Assembly: GCF_003583925.1 (NCBI RefSeq)
Contig: NZ_QYCN01000004.1
Span: forward strand, 186,835 to 230,750
Source of the DNA: Hymenobacter rubripertinctus
Lineage (GTDB): Bacteria; Bacteroidota; Bacteroidia; Cytophagales; Hymenobacteraceae
Length of the DNA stretch: 43,916 nucleotides
Reading direction: 5' to 3'
The position numbers and the translations under genes were made by a program. Within the stretch, counting starts at the first letter, position 1. The number at the start of each line of letters is the position of its first letter. The notes under the pieces were generated by a model that was not told the DNA's origin, made no database searches, and saw only the letters and a program-made list of their open reading frames with translations. This document shows, in pieces, positions 30,508-37,451 of this stretch.

Positions 30508-31500
30508 ATGCCCCAGCTCCCCACGCACCGCCCCCGCCGCAACCGCAAGTCGCAGGTTATCCGCGATATGGTGCAGGAAACCCGCCTCACGAGCCACGAT
30601 TTCATCTTCCCGCTCTTCCTTATCGAGGGCCAGAATCAGCTGGTAGAAGTCAAGTCGATGCCCGGTATTTTCCGGTATTCGGCTGACCGGATTATCGACG
30701 AAGTCGGGCGGTGCGTGGAGCTGGGCATCCACAGTTTCGCGCCGTTTCCGAGCATCAATGAAGGCCTCAAGGACCGGCTGGCCCGCGAGTCGGCCAACCC
30801 CGAGGGACTCTACCTGAAGACGGTGGCCGACATCAAGCGCCAGTTCCCCGACGTGGTGCTGATGACCGACGTGGCCATGGACCCCTACTCCTCCGATGGC
30901 CACGACGGCGTGGTAGACGCCGAATCGGGCGAGATTCTCAACGATGCCTCGCTGGAAGTACTCGGCCAGATGGCCCTGGCCCAGGCCCGCGCCGGCGCCG
31001 ATATTATCGGCCCGAGCGACATGATGGACGGCCGCGTGGCCTGGATCCGGGAGGTCCTCGACCAGAACGCCTTTGGCCACGTGAGCATCATGAGCTACAC
31101 GGCCAAGTACGCCTCGGCCTTCTATGGCCCCTTCCGCGACGCTTTGGATTCGGCCCCCAAAAAAGGCGACAAAAAGAGCTACCAGATGAACCCGGCCAAC
31201 CGCCGCGAAGCCCTGCGCGAGCTGGCCCTCGACGAGCAGGAAGGCGCCGATATGGTGATGGTGAAGCCCGCCCTGAGCTACCTCGACGTGATTCTGGACG
31301 TGAAAAACCACACCAACCTGCCCGTCACGGCCTACAACGTATCGGGCGAGTACGCCATGGTGAAAGCCGCCGCCCAGCAGGGCTGGCTCGACGGCGAAAA
31401 GACCATGATGGAAGTGCTGCTCAGCATCAAGCGCGCCGGCGCCGACGCCATCCTGACCTACTTCGCCAAAGAAGCCGCCGAAGTGCTGCGCCGGGGGTAG
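30508..31500 (+). CDS. hemB: Delta-aminolevulinic acid dehydratase (porphobilinogen synthase)
   Basis: 330 residues, normal length. It joins two 5-aminolevulinate molecules into porphobilinogen in heme synthesis, in the cytosol. Active-site lysines are Lys200 (Y-T-A-K-Y-A-S) and Lys253 (M-V-K-P-A-L-S-Y). The metal region reads D-V-A-M-D-P-Y-S-S-D-G-H-D-G near 112-125. It has Ala/Asp where zinc enzymes have Cys, so this is the magnesium-type, Asp-rich class. The N-terminus has the family R-R-N-R-K-S and T-S-H-D-F-I-F-P-L-F blocks. Monocistron. A 42-bp-arm repeat follows 17 nt after the stop. Confidence 0.97.
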   Translation: MPQLPTHRPRRNRKSQVIRDMVQETRLTSHDFIFPLFLIEGQNQLVEVKSMPGIFRYSADRIIDEVGRCVELGIHSFAPFPSINEGLKDRLARESANPEGLYLKTVADIKRQFPDVVLMTDVAMDPYSSDGHDGVVDAESGEILNDASLEVLGQMALAQARAGADIIGPSDMMDGRVAWIREVLDQNAFGHVSIMSYTAKYASAFYGPFRDALDSAPKKGDKKSYQMNPANRREALRELALDEQEGADMVMVKPALSYLDVILDVKNHTNLPVTAYNVSGEYAMVKAAAQQGWLDGEKTMMEVLLSIKRAGADAILTYFAKEAAEVLRRG

Positions 31501-31517
31501 GTTCCTAAAAAACACCG

Positions 31518-31615
31518 TGTCATCCTGAGCGGAGCGAAGGACCTTCTGCCGGTAGCACAGCCGTAACAGCGATTGTGCTACCGGCAGAAGGTCCTCCGCT
31601 CCGCTCAGGATGACA
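31518..31615. repeat. 42-bp-arm palindromic element after hemB
   Basis: Arms 31518-31559 (TGTCATCCTGAGCGGAGCGA...) and 31574-31615 pair at 41 of 42 positions around a 14-nt loop. The arm tip (GTCATCCTGAGCG.AGCGAAGGA) is a dispersed repeat motif I have seen described for Hymenobacter-like and other genomes. It fills the space between hemB and the GNAT gene. Confidence 0.9.
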
Positions 31616-31653
31616 TCTTATGGACTTTTTCTCTTCCTCAGCCAACTTCCTCC

Positions 31654-32160
31654 ATGCTCCTGCGCCTCGCCACTGCCGCCGACATCCCCACCCTGCTCGG
31701 CATACTGCGGCAGGTGGTGCCCCTGATGCAGGAAGGGGGCAACCAGCAGTGGTCGGCCGATTACCCGAATGCGGCCGTGCTGGAGCAGGATGTGGCCGCC
31801 GGACACCTCTGGCTGGCTGAACTCGACGGGGAAGTGGCGGGCTTCGCCGCCCTCACCCACAACCACCAGGATGCCGAGTATGCCCAAGCCGACTGGGAGG
31901 CGGCCGAGCCGGCCCTGGTGACGCACCGGCTGGCCGTGGCCCCCGCTGCCCGGGGTCGGGGTGTGGCGGCTGCGCTGCTGGCTCAAGCCGAAACCCTGGC
32001 CCGGCAGCAGGGCCTGCGCGTACTGCGGCTGGATACCAACTCCGAAAACGCTGCCACGCAGGGTCTGTTTCCTAAGCTGGGCTACCGGTTTGCGGGCGAA
32101 ATCACGCTGGCGTTCCGGCCGGGGCTACGGTTTTTTTGCTACGAGAAACAATTGGGCTGA
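31654..32160 (+). CDS. GNAT-family N-acetyltransferase
   Basis: 168 residues from the ATG at 31654, where the GNAT fold begins (M-L-L-R-L-A-T-A-A-D-I-P-T-L). Earlier in-frame ATGs lie in the repeat. Acetyl-CoA motif A: L-A-V-A-P-A-A-R-G-R-G-V-A-A-A-L-L near residues 93-109 (the Q/R-x-x-G-x-G/A site). Motif B: L-R-L-D-T-N-S-E-N-A-A-T-Q-G-L-F-P-K-L-G-Y near 125-145. It transfers acetyl groups from acetyl-CoA to an unknown amine. The length is typical. It ends 32 nt before the toxin-antitoxin pair. Confidence 0.93.
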   Translation: MLLRLATAADIPTLLGILRQVVPLMQEGGNQQWSADYPNAAVLEQDVAAGHLWLAELDGEVAGFAALTHNHQDAEYAQADWEAAEPALVTHRLAVAPAARGRGVAAALLAQAETLARQQGLRVLRLDTNSENAATQGLFPKLGYRFAGEITLAFRPGLRFFCYEKQLG

Positions 32161-32181
32161 ATAGCAATAAGGCGTTTTGTG

Positions 32182-32189
32182 TATCTTGA
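32182..32189 (+). promoter_or_regulatory. -7-like element of the toxin-antitoxin pair
   Basis: TATCTTGA, near TAnnTTTG, ends 3 nt before the ATG at 32193, so the antitoxin message would be leaderless. Confidence 0.45.
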
Positions 32190-32192
32190 AGT

Positions 32193-32399
32193 ATGAAAAC
32201 GTTCGTGCTCGATGTACTTGCCCCGGAAGATGAAGAAATGGTACTGACCATTCTGGAAGGGCTGCGGAAGGGCAATGCCATCCAGTTTCACTCCCTGGAA
32301 GACGATAAGCCGGATGAGGGACGGCTCGCTCGCGTTCAGGCCTCACTGAACTCGCCGCGCCTGAGCTGGGAAGAGGGGCTGGATAAGCTGGGGCTGTGA
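32193..32399 (+). CDS. Putative type II antitoxin
   Basis: 68 residues, acidic, first in a two-gene unit with a RelE/ParE-like toxin. The N-terminus M-K-T-F-V-L-D-V-L-A-P-E-D-E-E-M-V-L looks like a strand and helix. The C-terminus has R-L-S-W-E-E-G-L-D-K-L-G-L, a tail often seen in small antitoxins that wrap the toxin. I see no clear DNA-binding fold. The call rests on size, order and the 4-nt overlap with the toxin. Confidence 0.75.
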   Translation: MKTFVLDVLAPEDEEMVLTILEGLRKGNAIQFHSLEDDKPDEGRLARVQASLNSPRLSWEEGLDKLGL

Positions 32400-32722
32400 T
32401 AGTTGGCGGGCGGGAGCTGATTCTCTACCAGGGGTTTATCGACTCCGTTCTGGAACTAGAGCAGTGGGCCGGACGAGAGCAGGCGCGCAAAGGGCGGATG
32501 CTAGTAAAGCGCCTGATGGATTTTGCCTTCGACACCATCGCGCTCCTCCCTTTCTCATTCCCGGTATATGCTTTTCCGCAGGCCCCAGCCCGAACATTGC
32601 GGCGGGCGGTATTCGACCGCCAATATGCCGTTATCTACGAGGTGCAGGCCAGCGAAATACTCTTCGTATACGCTTATTCCACCTTTCGTAACCCCGAAGC
32701 GTTGCGCCTGCCTCAGTCCTGA
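32396..32722 (+). CDS. RelE/ParE-superfamily toxin
   Basis: 108 residues from a GTG start that overlaps the antitoxin stop by four bases (GTGA). The RelE/ParE pattern is visible: A-R-K-G-R-M-L-V-K-R-L-M-D-F-A helix near 30-45, P-V-Y-A-F-P-Q-A-P near 57-65, then R-R-A-V-F-D-R-Q-Y-A-V-I-Y-E-V near 69-83. It closes with I-L-F-V-Y-A-Y-S-T-F-R-N-P-E near 89-102. RelE members cut mRNA in the ribosome; ParE members poison gyrase. The subtype cannot be told from sequence alone. The 3' end overlaps the convergent permease gene by ten bases. Confidence 0.85.
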   Translation: MIVGGRELILYQGFIDSVLELEQWAGREQARKGRMLVKRLMDFAFDTIALLPFSFPVYAFPQAPARTLRRAVFDRQYAVIYEVQASEILFVYAYSTFRNPEALRLPQS

Positions 32723-34110
32723 CCGGCGGCCGCGCCAAACGGCCAGCGGCGCAGCTGGCGGCTCCAGAGCAAAAAGGCCACGACGCCGGCCGCCGTCACG
32801 GCCAGCCCCGAGAGGATGAACACCCGGCCCGTGCTCACGAGCACCCACAGCCACACCACCACGGCCAGCACCACGGGCAGCGGGTAAAGCGGCATTTTGA
32901 AGGGCAGATGGGCCGTGCCGTTGCGGCGGCGCAGCAGTACCAGCCCAACGGCCTGGCCCACGAACTGCACCAGAATCCGCATGGCCAGAATGGCGCTGAT
33001 GACCTCGCCCAGCCGGAACAGCAGACTGAACACGAAGCCCACGCCCCCGAGCAGCAGCAACGACACGTGGGGGAAGTTTTTGTTGGGGTGGGTTTTGGCG
33101 AAGATGGGCAGGAACTCGCCGTCGGCCGCCGCCGCGTAGGGGATGCGCGAGTAGCCCAGCAGCACCGCAAACAGCGAGGCAAAGGCCACCCACAGCACCA
33201 GCGCCGTGGCCACTTTGGCGGCCGTAGCCCCGTAGAGCTTCTCGACGAAGGTGCTCACGATGAACTCGGAGTGCTGGGCATCCTGCCACGGAATGACGGA
33301 GGCCACGCTCCAGTTCATGAGCAGGTAGAGGGCCATGATGCCCAGGATGCTGAGAAAAATACTGCGCGGAATGAGTTTCTGAGGCTCCTTTACCTCGCCG
33401 CCCAAATGGCAGACGTTGTAGTAGCCCAGGTAGGAGTAGATGGTTTTAACCGTGGCCTGGCCCATGGCCACCGAAATCAGGGCCCCCGGCAACTGGCCGA
33501 TACCGCCCTCGGGCAGCCAGTTCACGGCAATGGTGGCGTGGGTGAGGCCCCCGAAAATCAGCCAGCCCATCAGGGCCAGCACGCCCACCCAGAGCATAAC
33601 GCCCAGCCGGCCCACGTCTTCGATGCGGCGGTAGAGCAGCCCGATGAGCAGCAGCACTACCGCGCCGGCCACCAGCTTGGGCTGCCACCACTCGGGCAGC
33701 GGCACCAGGTAGCCGAAGTACTGGGTGAAGCCTATCGCGCCCGAAGCCACTACCAGCGGGGCCTGCACCAGCGTCTGCCACACGTAGAGAAACGACATCA
33801 GCCGGCCCCACTTGTGCTCGCCATAAGCCAGCTTGAGGAAGCGGTAGGAGCCGCCGGCCTCGGGGTAGGCCGCGCCCAGCTCGCTCCAGATAAAGCCGTC
33901 GGCCAAACTTAGGGCCGCGCCCACCATCCAGGCCAGCAGGAAATTCGGTCCCATGAAGCCCATCACCAGCGGCAGCGTCACGAAGGGGCCGATGCCCACC
34001 ATGTCGATCATGTTGAGGGCGGTGGCCTGCACCAGCCCGAGGCGGCGGCTGAGCGGAGCCGAAGCAGGAGTAGCAGCGAGGGAAGCGGCGGGGGAGTCGA
34101 GGTCGGGCAT
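32713..34110 (-). CDS. APC-family amino acid permease
   Basis: 465 residues with about twelve hydrophobic segments. The first (about 30-55) carries M-I-D-M-V-G-I-G-P-F-V-T-L-P, matching the G-x-G-x-x-x unwound region of APC transporters where substrate binds. W-S-E-L-G-A-A-Y-P-E-A-G-G-S-Y near residues 75-89 is the family's TM2-3 signature. Further blocks are Y-L-G-Y-Y-N-V-C-H-L-G-G-E-V near 227 and S-R-I-P-Y-A-A-A-A-D-G near 323. It imports or exchanges amino acids or related amines across the inner membrane. Substrate not determined. Monocistron; its promoter region faces the divergent cation transporter. Confidence 0.94.
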   Translation of the reverse strand: MPDLDSPAASLAATPASAPLSRRLGLVQATALNMIDMVGIGPFVTLPLVMGFMGPNFLLAWMVGAALSLADGFIWSELGAAYPEAGGSYRFLKLAYGEHKWGRLMSFLYVWQTLVQAPLVVASGAIGFTQYFGYLVPLPEWWQPKLVAGAVVLLLIGLLYRRIEDVGRLGVMLWVGVLALMGWLIFGGLTHATIAVNWLPEGGIGQLPGALISVAMGQATVKTIYSYLGYYNVCHLGGEVKEPQKLIPRSIFLSILGIMALYLLMNWSVASVIPWQDAQHSEFIVSTFVEKLYGATAAKVATALVLWVAFASLFAVLLGYSRIPYAAAADGEFLPIFAKTHPNKNFPHVSLLLLGGVGFVFSLLFRLGEVISAILAMRILVQFVGQAVGLVLLRRRNGTAHLPFKMPLYPLPVVLAVVVWLWVLVSTGRVFILSGLAVTAAGVVAFLLWSRQLRRWPFGAAAGQD

Positions 34111-34224
34111 CGGGGCAAGTTAGGGCAGTAAAAGCCGAATGGCACCGGAATGTTCGGGCCGCCCGGGCCGCCGGGCCAACTCCCACCCGCCCGGGTCCGT
34201 ACCACCGGCGGGCTCCCGAATAGC

Positions 34225-34232
34225 TACCTTTG
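34225..34232 (+). promoter_or_regulatory. -7 element of the cation diffusion facilitator gene
   Basis: TACCTTTG, 40 nt before the ATG at 34273. Confidence 0.55.
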
Positions 34233-34272
34233 GCGGTAGCAGCCCTTTTTCCATCCTTATTCGTTTCTGCCC

Positions 34273-35235
34273 ATGGCCGGAGGTTCTTCCAAATCAGCAC
34301 TTTATGGCGGCCTGGCGGCCAACGTCGGCATTGCCGTGAGCAAGTTCGCGGCCGCGTATCTGACCGGCTCCTCAGCCATGCTCTCCGAGGGTATTCACTC
34401 GTTCGTCGACAGCGGCAACGCCGTGTTGCTGCTCTACGGCATCAAGCAGAGCGAGCGGCCGGCCGATGCCCGCCACCCCTTCGGGCGCTCCAAGGAGGTG
34501 TATTTCTGGGGCCTGATTGTAGCCGTGCTCATTTTCGCCATCGGTGGGGGCATGTCGTTTTATGAGGGCATCAAGCACATCGAGCACCCCGAGCCCCTCA
34601 CCGACCCCTTCTGGAACTACGTGGTGCTGGGCATTGCGGTAGCCTTTGAAACCTGGGCCAGCTGGCTGGCTATTCGGGCCCTCTACCAGGCCAAAGCAGC
34701 CCACCAGACCAGCTTCTGGAACATTCTAAGCACCAGCCGCGACCCGGCCGTGTATGCCTCGGTACTCGAAAACCTGGCCGCCTTGGTGGGCGTGGTTATC
34801 GCGCTGGCGGGCGTATACTTCGGTCATCTGCTCAATAACCCCACCTTCGACGGGGCCGCCTCTATTGCCATTGGCTTGCTGCTGATGCTGGTGGCCATCT
34901 TTCTGGTGGCCCGCACCCGGGCCCTGCTGGTGGGCGAGGGCGTGAGCGAAATCATCCTCGAAGACCTGCAAACCATCGGCCGCCAGCAGCCCGGCGTGCA
35001 GAACCTGCGCCCCCCGCTCACGATGTACCTCGGCCCCACCGACGTAGTGCTGGCCCTCGACGTGGAGTTTGAGGACCAGCTGTCGGCCCAGGAGGTAGAG
35101 GTAGCCATCGACCAGCTTCAGAATGCCATCCGGGCCAAGTATCCCGAGTTCCAGCGCATCTTTATTGAGGCCAAAGCCCTGACCAAAAATCAACGCACCC
35201 AGGAGGCACCGGCCACGTATTTGCCACCACTGTAA
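34273..35235 (+). CDS. Cation diffusion facilitator (CDF) transporter
   Basis: 320 residues with about six membrane segments up to residue 220 and a C-terminal cytosolic domain. Metal site motifs: S-E-G-I-H-S-F-V-D-S-G-N near 37-48 gives the H-x-x-x-D pair of TM2. The matching TM5 motif reads D-P-A-V-Y-A-S-V-L-E-N-L-A-A-L-V-G near 157-173. That puts Glu-Asn where most CDF proteins have H-x-x-x-D or D-x-x-x-D. H-P-F-G-R-S-K-E near 70-77 follows TM2. The TM5 form is like the SLC30A9-type branch. It exports zinc or a similar divalent ion by proton antiport. Which ion is uncertain. Confidence 0.95.
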   Translation: MAGGSSKSALYGGLAANVGIAVSKFAAAYLTGSSAMLSEGIHSFVDSGNAVLLLYGIKQSERPADARHPFGRSKEVYFWGLIVAVLIFAIGGGMSFYEGIKHIEHPEPLTDPFWNYVVLGIAVAFETWASWLAIRALYQAKAAHQTSFWNILSTSRDPAVYASVLENLAALVGVVIALAGVYFGHLLNNPTFDGAASIAIGLLLMLVAIFLVARTRALLVGEGVSEIILEDLQTIGRQQPGVQNLRPPLTMYLGPTDVVLALDVEFEDQLSAQEVEVAIDQLQNAIRAKYPEFQRIFIEAKALTKNQRTQEAPATYLPPL

Positions 35236-35288
35236 GCCCGGCACTAGCAAGCCCACCCCTAACCCGCGGCCCGCGTTGGGGGTATAGA

Positions 35289-35331
35289 GGACGATAACGC
35301 CCCGCGAACCGGGCGCGTTATCGTCCTTTTT
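35289..35331 (+). terminator. Rho-independent terminator of the CDF gene
   Basis: GGACGATAACGC at 35289-35300 and GCGTTATCGTCC at 35315-35326 form a perfect 12-bp stem, followed by TTTTT. Confidence 0.92.
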
Positions 35332-35353
35332 ATTTCCGCTGATTCCTTATTCC

Positions 35354-36553
35354 ATGCCCGTTACCGCTTCCGCCTTCGACTCGCCCTTTGCTTCTTTCTG
35401 GATGGCCGGCTTCGAATGCACCGACCAGCTCAACGCCTTCGGCCACCGGGTCGATTTTCTGCCCCTCACCGGCCACCTGGAGCTGCTCGACCAGGATTAC
35501 CGGGCCATCGGGCAGCACGAGCTGCGCACCGTGCGCGAGGGTATCCGCTGGAGCCAGGTGGAGCGCCGCCCCTACGAGTACGACTGGACCACGGTGCAGG
35601 TGCTGCTTGACGCGGGCCGGCGCCACGGCATCCAACAGGTCTGGGACCTGTGCCACTTCGGCTACCCCGACGACCTGACGCCCCTGCATCCACTGTTTGC
35701 CCGCCGCTTCGCTGCCCTGTGTCGGGCCTTCGTGGATTTCTACCGTCAGCAGCGGCCCGACGATGTGCTCATCGTCACGCCCATCAACGAAGTGAGCTTT
35801 ATGAGCTGGCTGGGGGGCGACGTGCGGGGCACCTCACCCTACGCCCAGGGGCAGGGCTGGGAAGTGAAGCGGGGCCTGATGCGGGCCTATATTGAAGGCG
35901 TGGCCGCCTTACGTGAAGCCGACCCCGGCATCCGTATTCTGACTACCGAGCCGCTGGTACGAGTGGTGCCGCGGCCGGGGGCCGGGCCGGCCGAGGTGCG
36001 CCGGGCCCGCGAGGCCGACCGCAGCCAGTTCCAGAGCGTGGATATGCTCGCGGGTCGCCTCTGCCCCGAACTGGGCGGGCGGCCCGAATACCTCGATCTG
36101 CTGGGCTTCAACTATTACTTCGACAACCAGTGGCAGCTGGAGCCCTACCAGACCCTGCCCTGGGCCAACGAGCACCACGACCCGCGCTTCCGCCCCCTGA
36201 GCGCCCTGCTCCAGGATGCCTACCAGCGCTATGGCCGCCCGGTAGTGCTCAGCGAAACCAGCCACCCCGGCCACGACCGCCCGCACTGGCTGCGCATGGT
36301 GGCCGAAGAATCGGTGAAGGCGCTGCGAGCCGGCGTGCCGCTGCTGGGCGTCTGCCTTTACCCCATCATCGACCGGCCCGACTGGGACCACCTCACGCCC
36401 TGGCATCATTCGGGCCTCTGGGACGCCGACGTTACCCAGGACCGGCCCGGCCTCACCCGCCTGCTCCACGGCCCTTCGGCCGGAGCCCTGGCCGATGCCC
36501 AGGCCCTCACAACCCGGGAGTTGGTGCGGCTGGAACTTGTGGATATGGCTTAG
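35354..36553 (+). CDS. Clan GH-A (GH1-like) glycoside hydrolase
   Basis: 399 residues, a single (beta/alpha)8 barrel with no signal peptide. The acid/base Glu is Glu146 in V-T-P-I-N-E-V-S-F, and the nucleophile candidate is Glu301 in V-V-L-S-E-T-S-H-P-G. W-M-A-G-F-E-C-T-D-Q opens the first strand, and R-E-G-I-R-W-S-Q-V-E near 60-69 is beta-glucosidase-like. L-G-F-N-Y-Y-F-D near 251-258 matches the strand before the nucleophile. It is shorter than typical GH1 (about 450). It probably cleaves a beta-glycoside in the cytosol. Substrate unknown. It lies 31 nt before the PLD-like gene's region, separated only by a short spacer. Confidence 0.8.
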   Translation: MPVTASAFDSPFASFWMAGFECTDQLNAFGHRVDFLPLTGHLELLDQDYRAIGQHELRTVREGIRWSQVERRPYEYDWTTVQVLLDAGRRHGIQQVWDLCHFGYPDDLTPLHPLFARRFAALCRAFVDFYRQQRPDDVLIVTPINEVSFMSWLGGDVRGTSPYAQGQGWEVKRGLMRAYIEGVAALREADPGIRILTTEPLVRVVPRPGAGPAEVRRAREADRSQFQSVDMLAGRLCPELGGRPEYLDLLGFNYYFDNQWQLEPYQTLPWANEHHDPRFRPLSALLQDAYQRYGRPVVLSETSHPGHDRPHWLRMVAEESVKALRAGVPLLGVCLYPIIDRPDWDHLTPWHHSGLWDADVTQDRPGLTRLLHGPSAGALADAQALTTRELVRLELVDMA

Positions 36554-36577
36554 GCCAACGCCCCGGCTGGTTTACCG

Positions 36578-36585
36578 TACCTTCC
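36578..36585 (+). promoter_or_regulatory. -7-like element of the PLD-like gene
   Basis: TACCTTCC, near TAnnTTTG, ends 3 nt before the ATG at 36589. Confidence 0.35.
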
Positions 36586-36588
36586 GGC

Positions 36589-37347
36589 ATGTCCTCTACT
36601 ACGCCCCCCGTATCCGAGCTGCTTGGCCAGTTTCGCCAGGCCTTCGCCGACGTCAATCTTTCGCCCGCCGAAGCCACGGAGCTGCGCGAACGGCTCACCG
36701 ATTTCCAGCGCCGCCACGGCAATGTGGAGGCCCTGCGCCGCCAGCTGTTCGGGCTAGCCAAAAACCACTTCAACACCTTCAAAGACAAGGCCGTAGTCGA
36801 GTGGCTCGAAGCGGCCAGCGCCCTGCTGCCCGCCCCCGATCAGCCCGTGCCCGAACCAGCCGCAAAGCCGGCTGCGACACCTGCTATTAGTGGTAAATCG
36901 GCGGAGGCCCGGGTGTATTTCAGCCCCCAGGATGAGTGCGTGGCCGCTATTCAGGAGTTCATCCGGAGTGCCCGCCAGACGCTGGACGTGTGCGTGTTTA
37001 CGGTGGCCGACAACCGCCTGACCGACGAGCTACTGGCCGCCCACCGCCGGGGCGTGCGGGTGCGCCTGCTCACCGACAACGACAAGCTCACGGACCGCGG
37101 CTCCGACGTGCGGGCTATTGAGGAGGCCGGCATTCCGGTACGCATCGACCGCACCGACCACCACATGCACCACAAGTTTGCCCTCTCCGATAACCGCCTG
37201 GTGCTCACCGGCAGCTACAACTGGACCCGCTCGGCCGCCGAGTATAACCTCGAAAACCTGCTCATCAGCCCCGACCCGGCTCTGGTAAGCCGCTACGTTG
37301 GCGAGTTCGCCCGGCTCTGGGCCGAGCTGGCCGCCTTCGGGGGATGA
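36589..37347 (+). CDS. Phospholipase D-like (HKD) nuclease/phosphodiesterase
   Basis: 252 residues. N-terminal helical region (about 1-85, F-R-Q-A-F-A-D-V-N-L-S and V-E-W-L-E-A-A), an Ala/Pro hinge (about 86-105), then one PLD domain (about 107-245). The catalytic motif is H-H-M-H-H-K-F-A-L-S-D-N-R-L-V-L-T-G-S-Y-N-W-T near 188-210 (H-x-K-x4-D, then G-S-x-N-W-T). R-G-V-R-V-R-L-L-T-D-N-D near 153-164 is conserved in bacterial endonuclease-type PLDs and mitochondrial PLD6. With only one HKD motif it must dimerise. It could act on DNA, RNA or phospholipid. No signal peptide, so cytosolic. Confidence 0.88.
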   Translation: MSSTTPPVSELLGQFRQAFADVNLSPAEATELRERLTDFQRRHGNVEALRRQLFGLAKNHFNTFKDKAVVEWLEAASALLPAPDQPVPEPAAKPAATPAISGKSAEARVYFSPQDECVAAIQEFIRSARQTLDVCVFTVADNRLTDELLAAHRRGVRVRLLTDNDKLTDRGSDVRAIEEAGIPVRIDRTDHHMHHKFALSDNRLVLTGSYNWTRSAAEYNLENLLISPDPALVSRYVGEFARLWAELAAFGG

Positions 37348-37376
37348 TCATTACCCCCCTCCCCTCCACCCACACC

Positions 37377-37409
37377 AACGCCCCGTTTCAGTAGCTGAAA
37401 CGGGGCGTT
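37377..37409. terminator. Bidirectional hairpin between convergent genes
   Basis: AACGCCCCGTTTCAG at 37377-37391 and its exact complement at 37395-37409 form a 15-bp stem with a 3-nt loop. There is no T-run on either side, but the place between two convergent stops fits a terminator. Confidence 0.6.
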
Positions 37410-37416
37410 ACGGAGA

Positions 37417-37450
37417 AGCTGACAGCTACTAGCTGAGGGCTAAAAGCTGC
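37417..37450. repeat. Heptad repeat array at the 3' end of the PA14/ricin gene
   Basis: Strict 7-bp units: AGCTGAC, AGCTACT, AGCTGAG, GGCTAAA, AGCTGC. The array ends 2 nt before the reversed stop at 37452. It is the same type as the arrays next to bshC and rimO. Confidence 0.75.
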
Positions 37451-37451
37451 T

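Noticed and set aside
35354..37347. Two-gene defence unit (glycosidase-like plus PLD nuclease)
   Set aside because: The PLD-like gene has its own -7-like element, and no defence gene or mobile marker is adjacent; neighbouring by chance is simpler.
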